Below the pieces are notes generated by a model, which was not told the origin of the DNA, did not search any database, and saw only the letters and a program-made list of their open reading frames with translations. Positions 35,622-46,844 of a stretch of DNA of 64,000 bases are shown in pieces. Both the position numbers and the translations under genes were made by a program. Source of the stretch: Asterias amurensis (lineage: Eukaryota > Echinodermata > Asteroidea > Forcipulatida > Asteriidae); NCBI RefSeq assembly GCF_032118995.1, contig NC_092650.1:186001-250000 (forward strand), written 5' to 3'. The first letter of the stretch is position 1, and every line of letters begins with the position of its first letter.

Positions 35622-38600
35622 CTACAGCGATGACTGGCCCTTTCCAGCCTCATTGTTGGCATCAACTTTCTCCTGATTTAAATGAAACAAATTAGATGGA
35701 TTTAGGAAACCATGGTAAATCATATCTACAGGTTTTGGTGCATTGCAATGCATTGACATCTGGTTCAAACAGGCAATCTGGGTTGCACTGAACCAAATAG
35801 ATTAAGAGAAATGCTAGGTTGACCCAAATTCATTCAATTAATTTATTGTCCATTAAATATGAAAATAGAAAATCTACATGTCTAAACATTGATAAAAGCT
35901 CACAAACAGAATGCTAAAAAAACAAATTTGGTTTCAGACAATTACATTTGTTTTGCCTTGTGATAAGATCGACGATTGAAACCAAGGCGCTCCAGCGTCG
36001 TTCCAAACAACTGCAACATGACTTCTAGCACGTCCAGTCGCTGTTTAAGACGTCAAACTTTTCATTTTCATGGACTTAACTCAATAATTTGGTTTGGTGG
36101 GACTCTTAAGAGGTCCTAACTGAACCGGTGTAAAACTCTCATGGTTTGGCGAGACTCTAGAGATCTTATCTGAACCGGGCGTGAAACCCTTTGAATCAAG
36201 ATATAACCTCCAGCATTGTTGGTAAATAGACATTGCAATAAAAGAGCGTGTGAGTAAGATTTGATTAATAATGTACAGCCACATGTTAATAAAGATCTCA
36301 ATAGTTCTATATAATTCCTTATAAACTCACCTCATCGGTCTGCTGGTTCTCTGATGAGTTCACGACTGCATCTGTACTTTGGTTACCAGCATTGCGGTTT
36401 CTCTTATCATAGGCAAAGCATCCACCAAGCATAGAGCAGAGCACGCTTAAAACCAGTAGGACAATCCACACAATCCGTAATGTTTGTACAGTATCTACCG
36501 GTGGATCTGTGTATAGTACAAGGGAAGTGGTTCATTTCTTGTTTAAAATAGTTTTGGTTCAAACTTAAGATCTTCCTTTTGTTAACCATTTCAAACCAAT
36601 CCAAAATATATTCCTCACATTTGTTTGCAGCTTTGTATGCCTTCTAAAGCTTCACCATTGGATCAAATGTTTTAGTATTGGCTATCTTATGAATATGTAG
36701 GAATATTAAAGAGAGGGATATTCCATCTGAAATTTTGGGCAGCATTTTGGTTGTGAGTGATTTACAGCTAGAAGGGAAAACTCTTATGAACAAGTATTAC
36801 CTGTTGTTGGATCTTGAGTCAGCCGAGGGTCCTTACTTGGATATTGATCACTATTGCATACAACACCAGCATTCCAGTTACTATAGCATGGATAATACTC
36901 AGCCTCTGTCCGCTGATAACCACAGTCAATCAAGTTGTCTTCCCAGCCGCGGCAATCCATTGTTTGAAAGAGGACTTCATGCTGGCCGTTGTCATATAAG
37001 CCTCTTATCAGAGCAAAGGCAGCAGACTTGAATCCGAGCTGTCTGCAGACGATGTCCGAGTCAGTCAGGTCCCAATCGATTATGCAGATAGTGCCCCAAA
37101 CTCCCCCATACAAGACTTCCACCTGGCCCTGATTGGGGTAAGGTCCTCCAGTCAGGCGTACATCATAAGCTAAGATTGAAAAACAGAGTTTTCTTTATAA
37201 TTATAAAGTGATTTTAACCACTGTGAATGGGAAGCCTGATGAAACCTGTAAACAAGGGTGTTTGCAATGAACCAATGACCTCTATTCTTCCACAATAAGT
37301 TTTCTGAGACATTCAGGAGTTATACAAAAATCACCTTATTAAAAGATTGTTTGGAAACTAAATAAGACTCACAATCTGACTTTGGTGGTGTGTCACACAC
37401 TGCAAGAGCAAACCGATTTCCACAGCTACCTCCCTCTCCTAGCACAACGCTACAGTCTTCAAGTCGACTCTCATTACCTAAGCAGTTTATACTTGACTCC
37501 CATACTGGTACCTTTGGGTCATTCTTAGTGTGCCATGCCAGCTGATGTAAAACCCCTGCATATCCTAGCTCACGACACATCACCTGGGCAGACGATTGAT
37601 CCCATCCATCTTGACGACAGACCACACCCCACTGACCATCATGAAAGATCTGAAGTTGGCCGTATGTGTTGGTCGGACCCCCAGTCAAACGCGAATCACC
37701 TTCTTTGGCTGTAGGAATCATACATCAATACAATCTTTAATACCTACTTAAAAGCTTGCAGAAAGTCCTTAAATTGATGTCACTGACAAGCTTGCAACAA
37801 GTTGCCAAAGTAGAGCTAATCAATAAAGCTACACAAAAATACTGTCAAGTACAACTTCCAGTTCTAGGTTCAGTAAACAACACTTGAAGCATAATGAAAC
37901 CCTTTCTAGAAACCCCTCCCTCGAGATCACTCACACACTAGCCTCATAGAAACCCCTCCCAGAGGTAGCTCCAATGGGCCCCATTCCACAAGACCCCTCC
38001 AAAAAAAACCTCTCAATCCACCCCTCCTAAATACCCCTCCCAGAAACCTCTTCCCGAGAACATCCCCTCAGACCCCTTCCTTAGACTCCTCTTAGAGGCC
38101 CCTTAAAGACACCTCTCCTAGAGGATGGCTATCTATAAGGGGTCATTGGAAAGGTCACTTGATTTACCATCTATCCAACTGCTGCACTGGAGAGCAGCAT
38201 TCTCAACCATACAAGGAGTGGATCTCAAACTCCTGTTACAATCTTCCAGGCTCTGTTGATGCTCCATACAGTTATAGATATCCCCAAACTTCTCTAGAGC
38301 ATCATTCCCTCCAAAACTCCCTCCTGGGAGAGTGGTTGTAGGTGGGGGCATTCCAAGCTGTCGACACATTGCTTGAGCCACTTCCAACCCCAGATCATCA
38401 GCACACATTGTCTTCCATAGGCCCTTGTCAAATATTTCAACACGTCCTTCGGTTCTCTCAGTCCCATTAACCAAGCGGACTTGTTGCTCTTCACCTGTTT
38501 GTAAAAATTCATAAAATTCAGAGTGATGAGGATGGAGCAACTATGGTAAGGACACATCTACACAAAACATAGAGTTACTTTATGTTTGAACTAGCCCCCG

Positions 38601-41600
38601 ACACTATGCCGTCAGTATGACTGGCAGCTCTTGTATTAGTTGGAATGTCTCTTATCTTAAAGGAAAGTGTACCTTCGGTTTTTTGTGAGCTCTAATCTCA
38701 CTTAAAAATACACACAAAACTGTACATTTACAATAAAACAAACCTGTGACAACATCCTCGCTCTGTCAAACTTCCGGATTCCTTTTGTTCAAAAATGTTC
38801 CCAGTTTAAACGGGTAGACACACTCACACACATACCTACCTTGTTCTAACCCATCACAGTGAACTCCGATGTCCATGCTATGGTCACAAGTGGTGGTTGG
38901 AGGACTTATATCTAAAACTGAACAGTCGTGCGAGAAAAACAACCAATCTTCATATCTGCGACAGTTTGAAATTGGACCTTTTCCTTCACCATAGCGAGAC
39001 TTGCCAGTCCAGGTAGCTGGACGATAGTTCAATTTTCGGCAAACAATTTTGGCCAACTTGTAGTTCCAGTCTTCAGCGCAGAAAGTAGCCCAATCTTTAA
39101 CCTCACTGATGTAGACTTCTGCACGGCCATGGAATATGTCGGGACCGTCCACAAGTCTCAGATCTCCATTTCTTACTAATGCATCTGGTCAAATGTGAGT
39201 AAAATTTGAACAATTTAACATAGTTTTTAAAATAAATAAAAGAGAACAGGAGTAACTTTTAAGTTACAGGAGTAACTTTTCAGTTACTGTTAAAACAGTT
39301 AATACTATTGGTTTAACCTTGATAGCGATGTGTGTAAGCAGTCTATACCTTCCCTAAGAATTTGAACTGCCTCTAGCTACAGGGCAACTTAGTGGTCTAG
39401 TTGGTAAGAAATCTGCTCTACAATTGCAAAGGTCTTAGTGCATTTATCATTAAAAAAAAAGCAATTAAATGCATGTTGTCAGGACTCATTAAGATTTTCT
39501 CATTTTGATTCTGGTCTTATAAAAACAATTCTTGTCTGGTATATGTTTTGAGCAAAAAGCCAGGCCTGTGGTGATGAGGGTTTTTCCCCAAAATTTTGAA
39601 CCATGGTGTGTACACACTTAATTTAGAATGAATTGTTTTCAGCGTCTCCTTTTCCCCCAAAAAATGAGTCATACAAGTAAAACACCATGTTTGTCTTTGA
39701 CAAATCCTTGAAAACAGACAGTCAGCAATTGCAAAAATGACCTTGGAAAAAGATTCACCAACTGTAAATATGGGAGCTATTTTTACAGAATAAAGGATGT
39801 GAAGCTTGCAGCTTTTTATTTCTACAATCTCAGTTGCATTATACATGTATTAAGTGAAGGGGAAACAGAAATTAGACGGCCAAAGAAAGATATTTTTATA
39901 CTCACTACAATGCAAGCTGGACACCGGGAAATCCGGGTGTCCGTTTGAGCAGGTGACTCCAAGATTGGCTGAAGTTAGGCAAAACGCATCACTGCGATAA
40001 CACTGCCTGATGTTCTCTTCATTCCCATTGCAGTTCAAAATGAACTTCTTGGTTACTGTCCCCTCAGCATATAATGATCCCACCGACTCAGCAAAGAGAA
40101 AACCTAACTGGTGACAAACGACAGTAGCTTCTTCCAAATGAAACTCATCGGTGCAGAGGACTCCCCACTCCCCTTTAAACATCATCTCGACACGACCTTC
40201 GGCACTGCTGCTTCCGTTTACCAGTCGAAGATTAGACATGTCAGCTGTGTTCACAACCAAAACAAAATCAAGTAGAGTTAATCAGCCTCGAGTCTTCTTC
40301 ATCTATAATATCTCTGTTGCCGATGATGACCACACTTAAAGGTAGAGTCATACAGTCCTCCTGTACAACTTAAGGGCATTTTGTATACATATAGTTTTCT
40401 CTTTTTGAAAGCACTGAGTAAAAGAGTGTTTATTACACATAGACTGTTTATTACACGTCAAAGTAAGGTTAACAAAACTGTAACAAATAATGATTACCTT
40501 CCTGCACTGATCCACACCGAACCGCTGCATTTTGAACGAGACACGATGGATTTGGAATCCATGTACAGTTTTGGAGGCAATTCTCTCGCCCAGTACATGT
40601 GACGCTATTCTGCAGGGTCTCTTCATTCCCACCAAATGTCCCACCTGGTAGTACAGTATCTGACGAGGGGTCTGGCAGGCCTAGCTGTCGACATGTTGCC
40701 TTAACCTCTTCTATACCCCAGTCGTCTGCACAAAGAGATTTCCAAGTATTTTGATGGAAGGATTCTACTCGTCCTTCTGCCACAGTGGATCCATTGACAA
40801 TGCGAATTTCTTCCTCAACACCTGCATTTAAAAAAAATTGTCAGGTAAGTCCGAAAACATCTCCCAATGCAGTCCACAAACATCCCATTATAGCACTAAC
40901 ATACATTACGCGCAAGTTAAAAATCGTCAAAAGTATCTGACATTTGACACTATTGGTAATTGTCAAAGACCAGTCTTCTCACTTGGTGTACCTCAACATG
41001 CATAAAATAACACACTTGTGAAAATTTGCGCTAAATTGGTCGCCGAAGTTGCGAGATAATAATGAAAGAAAACAAAGTGTGCTTTCGAGACCTCAAAATC
41101 TAATTCTGAGAAGTTAAAAATCAAATTCGTGGAAAATTACTTCTTTCTCAAAAACTATGTCACTTCAGAGGGAGCCCTTTCTCACAATGTTTTATAGTAT
41201 CAACCTCTCTCTATTACTCGTTACCGAGTAAGGTTTTATGCTAATATAATTTGTTGGAGTAATTACCAATAGTGTCCACTGCCTTTAAAGGAGAACACGC
41301 TTTGTAAACACTCTCAAAAGAATTTCTTTTTTAAACATCCGTTTAAACATCTTTGGCCTTCAGACTTTGTTGACATAAATATTTCAAATCAACTGGTTCA
41401 TTTTGGATAGATTGACCTTGGTGAGGTTGAAGTTCAAGTGTGGTTCTATAGTGTGGTTCTATAGGAGAGATGATCTTTAGGTTAATAAGTTTAACACCTT
41501 ACCTGGCTCGGTGCCGCTACACACGACATTGATGGTGCGATTGCAATCTGCTAAGAATTCAAATTCATCGACAGGCACACAAAAGGCGTATTCCAGTGAG

Positions 41601-43246
41601 CCGGATATACTACATCCAGTGATAGGACCAGCTATAGTCTCATTGTACTCCATCAAAGTTGTCATTGTTGCTGGAAGATACCCGAGGTCTTTACAAACTA
41701 CCTCAGCCTTTTCAAAGTTCCATTCCTCCAAGGAACACATCGATGCCCAATAACCGATTCTCCTAGGGGAGAAGACTTCTACACGACCTTCATATGGAGT
41801 CGCTCCACCAGCAAGTCGAAAAATATTACTGTCAATATCTGTGGAGTAATGTGGAGTAGTCATGGCAGAGAAAGAGTAGTCAATGTTATGCAAAGCATAA
41901 AAGACAACCAAATGCCATCCCTTCTTTTGACTTCCTTCATTCATGTCCACATTGTGGTTGTGGATTGATAGTCATGTGAAGGTGCATTAGCAAAGTATGC
42001 CCATAACAACAGCCGCAGCCATAACCAACAATATTTTACACAGTATGTTCTTTTTTTCAGCCGTTAAAGGCAGGGTATACATTCACCTTTGGTTTAACCA
42101 ATTCAAAAATGAATGGCATTAAAATACCCTGACTTGGTAAGAAGCAGCGCAGCTATTAATAATGTAAAACATTTTGAGAAAAGTTTCTCTTCAAAGAAAT
42201 GTGTTAAATCTGATACGTGCAACGTTTCTCAGATTGTGTTCAGACCATAACATGGTTACTTAAGAAACCAACAGGAAGCATGAACCCCTAACACAGTGCA
42301 GTGCTAACATTATATTGGCACAGAAAACAAATTAAACAGAAAGGAGGGTTTACTCACCGGGAGCTGGGGTAGTCACTGGAACTGCCGTGTTGGTGCAAAC
42401 AATACCAACATCAGAATATCCTCGACATCTTACATCTTGAAAGACATAGTAACATTCAGAGAGTTTGTCTTCATTCCCGTTACAGTTCATCATTTCAACA
42501 ACTTTCTTAGACCCCTCTCCAAACTCTCTGATAGCTTCTACATACCCATAGCCTAACTGGCGACAGGCTACCCTCGCTTCCTCAATTTCAAAATCCTCAC
42601 TGCAAATGGTTCCCCACTCGCCTCGTAACATCACTTCAAGACGGCCTTCAGAGGGTATTGAGCCATTCACCAGGCGAATGTCCAGTTCCCTGCCTGTATC
42701 AATTAAGAAGATGAAATGATGAATTGAGCACTAGTCATGCTAGTGTAATCCCCTCCGTCAAAGTAACTGTTGTTACACACATAGTGATTTAAGGCTATTC
42801 AGACAAGTTCAGAAGAATTGTACATCTCCTCCCCAAAAGTAATTGTTTTGTGCATAGTGCTTATAGGATGTTCAGACAAATAGCAGGAGACAAAATGAAT
42901 AAAAGGAATTCGCTCCGGGATCTGGTAAGTTTTTGTCCTTTATCTTCAAAAATATTTTCTTAATGGTGTTTTGAGTGTTCATTAGACATTGAGGATTAAA
43001 TTTGTGCTCTTTGAATTTGTGTCATGATTTTTGAAAGTCGTAAAAATGGGGCAAATCTGATGACTAGCTGTCAAAATTAAACGTGTTGGACCAGGATGAC
43101 GTTTGCCACGAGAGAGAATCTTGTTAACCCTTCGGCCTGGCGTCCGTCGGGAGGCGGGTTACGTAATCGCAACTACACTCACCCAAACATGTACTGGAGA
43201 AAGCCAACATAGTCAAGACTGCAAGGGGAAACAAAGCCCCGCCCAT
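35622..43246 (-). CDS. Large type I membrane receptor with eight SRCR domains (paralogue 2)
   Basis: Coding exons in order: 43246-43183, 42693-42358, 41838-41503, 40821-40498, 40244-39906, 39184-38840, 38494-38168, 37708-37373, 37169-36801, 36506-36331, 35672-35622 (3003 nt, 1000 residues). Exon count, phases and even the base split at each junction match paralogue 1. Residues 1-20 are a signal peptide (MGGALFPLAVLTMLAFSSTC). SRCR 1-8 are at 22-133, 134-245, 246-353, 354-466, 467-581, 582-690, 691-802 and 803-925, six cysteines each, again an A-B-C-A-B-C triad pair plus two distinct domains. A membrane helix spans 937-957. A short tail follows and ends GQSSL, a class I PDZ ligand. The last exon is inferred from its acceptor and phase. 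Upstream in-frame ATGs exist, but an acceptor at 43333 marks that stretch as 5' UTR. The two paralogues are diverged, so the duplication is not recent. Confidence 0.92.
37880..38115. repeat. Low-complexity AACCCCTCCC-type tract
   Basis: About 235 bp of CCCCTCC-rich sequence with loosely repeated ACCCCTCC blocks (a purine-rich strand in the direction of transcription). It lies in the intron between exons 7 and 8 of paralogue 2. Confidence 0.75.
40935..41290. repeat. Interspersed repeat family, copy 3 (longest)
   Basis: The ends are inverted and similar: GACACTATTGGTAATTGTC at the left and GTAATTACCAATAGTGTCC at the right. This supports a MITE of about 350 bp. It lies in the intron between exons 3 and 4 of paralogue 2. 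Confidence 0.82.
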
Positions 43247-43333
43247 TTTTAACTTTTGTATCTTGAGAGACAAGAAGACTGAGTCCTTTGTTGTTTCAAA
43301 CCAACTGTAGTAGACACATTGGTTATTAAGGCC
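43247..43333 (-). other. 5' UTR part of exon 1, paralogue 2
   Basis: A strong acceptor (TTTTTTCTACAG) ends at 43334 on the minus strand. It leaves 87 nt of UTR before the ATG at 43246, so an upstream non-coding exon must exist. A short upstream ORF of seven codons starts in this UTR (ATGTGTCTACTACAG). Confidence 0.65.
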
Positions 43334-43924
43334 CTGTAGAAAAAACAAAAAAATCATTACTTTTTTAAATTTCCTTCAGAACAATAATTGCCAGTTCTCA
43401 CTCTGACCAGAATCTTATAAACGTTGGGAGCTGCATTATTTCACAAAAATGACGGATTGTGAGGAACATTGACGACCAAAACCCACCGTAGAAGAATGTT
43501 TGCTGCAATGGAATATGAATCTGTTGAAATTAGTGGCTTCTTGCAGGTAGAGGTATTGAGGCAAGATTTTAGTTATGAAGCTTTGAAAGAAACAAACTTC
43601 CACCCCAGAAATGGACCCTGATAGTAAGTGATAGAGTATCTATAGTGATATCCAGCGATATCCAGGACGTCACAGACACAGTGGTTGGTACGAAAATGCA
43701 AGGCCCCCAGGGCTAACTTAGTAATCTATACTATTAAAAGCGTAACCCGCGCCATCTTGGATTGAAAATTAGAAGGTCCAGTGGCATGGCATCCTTGTGG
43801 AAATCAACACGGTTAAGTGTGTTGAATTCAATACGTTTGTGTGGTTTCAGACGTCGGGTTGCAAGTCTACAAAACCCTGACCCAAACTCCCACTTACAAG
43901 TCATCTTATTGGAGAAAGTTTGGG

Positions 43925-44325
43925 CAGTGACCGTGTGTCAACCACTGGTCGATGTTGTTACCAGACTTCCTAGAAATCTTTCTGACAGGCGACTCATTGG
44001 ACAGTGTTTCGCAGATGGTTCTCCGGATTGGTTCACTCATTGCCTCTTGCCTGCCCACCCGCCATTCGATCCGCCCTTTTTGGTCGGGTTACTTTCATGT
44101 TGTACTAAGCATGGTTCTCCGAATTGGTTCATTCATTGCCGCGCAGGGTCGAAAGGGTCGAAGAGGCTGGGTGCCAGGACAAAATCGAAACAAATTTCAC
44201 AAATTTGCATTGAATGAATGAAGTAACTCACAGATTGATGTTTCGCAGGCGACCATGTGTCAACCACTGGTCGATGTTGTTATCAGACTTCCTAGAAATC
44301 CTTCTGACAGGTGACTCATTTGTTG
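43925..44325 (+). repeat. Direct duplication inside the Helitron
   Basis: A block of about 75 bp (GTGTCAACCACTGGTCGATG through TTCTGACAGG) occurs near 43937 and again near 44256. Between them, ATGGTTCTCCGGATTGGTTC is also repeated in diverged form. Confidence 0.8.
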
Positions 44326-44399
44326 AAAAGATTAAATGGAGAATATTTCTAACAAAGCATTCACTTCCAATGAAAGTGTCCCTATTTTGTCAATGTCTT

Positions 44400-44645
44400 T
44401 GTTCGGGGGTGCCAGTCAGAAGCCATACAACCGTTAACTGCCATGTAGCCAGGGATCACACCCAAATTACGATACAACCTGGGAAGCAGCAGCTAGGGGA
44501 TCACCTTAAGGGGATGCGACCTTTTGTTTCAGATATCAATATAAACCACAAGGGAAACTGACTGGGTACATTTGTAATGATTTTGGGGGTTGAACAAAGA
44601 AATGACTAGAGTGGGATTCGAACCAACGACCTCCGGATTAACGTG
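44400..44645 (-). repeat. SINE of a second family
   Basis: On the minus strand the tRNA-like B box reads GGTTCGAATCC. The far end carries GGTGCCAGTCAGAAGCC on the plus strand. The same arrangement occurs at 63350-63600. Confidence 0.7.
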
Positions 44646-45779
44646 CAGAAAATTAAGGAGTGAGGACGAATTTATCGTTTTTATTTAGTTTGTACGATAT
44701 AGGGTTCCAGAGATATGGGATGTATAGAGGTTTGTTCCTAGAGCAGCGTGAACATGAACGCGGTCAGAAATTGTGTCGTTTGTCGTTAAAATTTCGCGAG
44801 ATGCAATAAGCCCAAAGTGACAATAAACAAAACACTTTTTTGACGTTCACGTTTAGTGCTCCCGTAACGTGCAGCCTATTGACCAGAAAGTTTACGAGAC
44901 CAATTCAGATGAGAATAAACTAAAAATAGGCCTACGCTCTAACCCCCCCCCCCCCCCCCTGAAACAAAAACAAAAAAAAACAGTAGATAAATTAGATTTG
45001 TGGCACACAGCATGTTCCGAAAACTCGCTTTACTTATACTGCTGTAGCAACGCTATGTATCGTGGGACATGAAAATGTCATTTTTTGACGATGTTTTTTA
45101 AAAAGGAAATGCAAGCATTATGAATGTATATTGAGTGTGTGGGGAAAGTTTTGGTAGTGTAGTACAAAAGAAACTTTAGTTATTGCTGGCTAACGGTCAG
45201 TTTCACCTATCAACGCTGATTTGAAAAACGTGTAGCGTTAAGGAGGCCCAAAATATTAGACCCCTATAAGGCTCACGGGGAGCCTTATAGTTTCTAGAAG
45301 TATGCATACGGTACGTCGTCTAACCTGAAACGAGGTGGGCGCAGCCACTGCAAGTAGTGGCGGACGTGCGAAATAGCTTCATTTTGGGTTAGAATTATGA
45401 CGCCATGCATAAATATTGAGAGAGGCGTATAACACCCTCACCCACATTACATTTCGAAATATTTGTGTAAAGGATTTTCATCATCTAGCGGGGGGAGTAA
45501 CTATAGAATGCAGGGCCACTTTCGGCGACAGGTTTTTTATGCAGTTTGATGCGAGGTGACGAGTGGGAAGTAATGGCAAAGTAGCCAGCAAAACAAGTAC
45601 TTCCATTATTAGAGAGCGGTATTTCCAAAGGGGAATAATAATAATAGGGGCTTACCTGACTACTACTACTACTCTAGAACTGAAGCTGAGCTACGTATAT
45701 TACCAGCTTAGGCATAATGCAATCCTTACTCTATGATGAAATGAAGTGTAGTACTATAGTAGAGGGCGCTTATTTGCAG

Positions 45780-46830
45780 AGGTAACGGTCGAGAGCAGTG
45801 AGAAGAGATGGGAGATTGATGAGGAAAGTGGTGGATGCGCGGATGCGCAGATGCGAAGTGGGTAGGTAATGGTGGGTTGGGGTGTAGTGAGAAGAGATGG
45901 GTGGCTGGATGACTGGTTGCGCGGATGCGAAGTGGGCAGCCAAGGAAGGGATCTTCCATGTAGAGTGTCATGGCCGAGTGGTTAAGAGCATCGAATTCAA
46001 GTTCTGGTGCATTTTCACCGGAGTGTGGGTTCGAATCCCGGTCGTGACACTTGTGTCCTTGAGCAAGATACTTTACTATAATTGCTTCTCTTTACCCACG
46101 GGAATAAATGGGTACCTGCGAGGGTAGAGGTTGATATTGTGAATGAAAAAGCCTTTGGAGCGATATAAAATGTTGCCCAGGTTGTTTACTCCCAAGGGAG
46201 CTGAGAAACATTAAAAAGGGATGTTATTGGCCCTATGACCAGGGCACTAATGTAAAGCGCTTAGAGAATTAAGTGTTAGTTATTAGGCGCTATATAAATC
46301 GAAAGTTATTATTATCATTATTATCGTAGAGGGCGGTATTTTCAATGGGGAATCATATATAAGTTGTAACTGTGGTTGGGGTGTAGTGAGAAGAGATGTG
46401 AGTCTGGATGGCTGGATGCGCAGATGCGCGGATGCGAAGTGGGTAGGTAACGGTGGGTTGAGGTGTAGTGAGAAGAGATGGGTGGCTGGATGACTGGATG
46501 CGCGGATGTGAAGTGGGCAGGCCAAGGAAGGGATCTTCCATTATCTTAGAGGGCGGTATTTTAAATGGGGAACAATATATAAGTTGTAACTGTGGGTGGG
46601 GTGTAGTGAGAAGAGATGCGAGTCTGGATGGCTGGATGCGCGGATGCGAAGTGGGCAGCCAAGGAAGGGAACTTCCATTAACTTAGAGGGCGGTATTTTC
46701 AATGGGGAATAATGTAATAATAGAGGTAACGGTGGGTGGGGTGTAGTGAGAAAAGATGGGAGCCTGGATGACTGGATGCGCGGATGCGTGGATGCGAAGT
46801 GGGCAGGCAAAGAAGGGAATTTCAATAATA
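45780..46830. repeat. Tandem repeat of about 130-140 bp, interrupted by a SINE
   Basis: Units contain GGTGTAGTGAGAAGAGATG, then TGGATGACTGGATGCGCGGA, CCAAGGAAGGGATCTTCCAT and TTAGAGGGCGGTATTTT. Copies are visible near 45780-45960, 46326-46460, 46470-46545, 46555-46675 and 46685-46825, with varied length. Long open frames on both strands here reflect the repeat. Confidence 0.85.
45966..46325 (+). mobile_element. Complete SINE, tRNA-Leu-derived, with target-site duplication
   Basis: A tRNA-like head (A box TGGCCGAGTGG, loop TTCAAGT as in Leu-CAA, B box GGTTCGAATCC) is followed by the body ACTTGTGTCCTTGAGCAAGA. The tail is AGGCGCTATATAAATCG with TTA/ATC repeats. GTAGAG flanks both sides (45960-45965, 46326-46331). 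The anticodon stem pairs poorly, so it is not a functional tRNA gene. Confidence 0.85.
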
Positions 46831-46844
46831 GAGGGATGGGGAAC

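Noticed and set aside
43762..44561. Plus-strand open frames of 89-151 codons near the Helitron left end
   Set aside because: They overlap in different frames, span internal duplications and show no Rep, helicase or other domain.
45966..46055. Functional tRNA-Leu gene
   Set aside because: The boxes and loop are tRNA-like, but the anticodon stem mispairs and the sequence continues into a SINE body with a repeat tail and target duplication.
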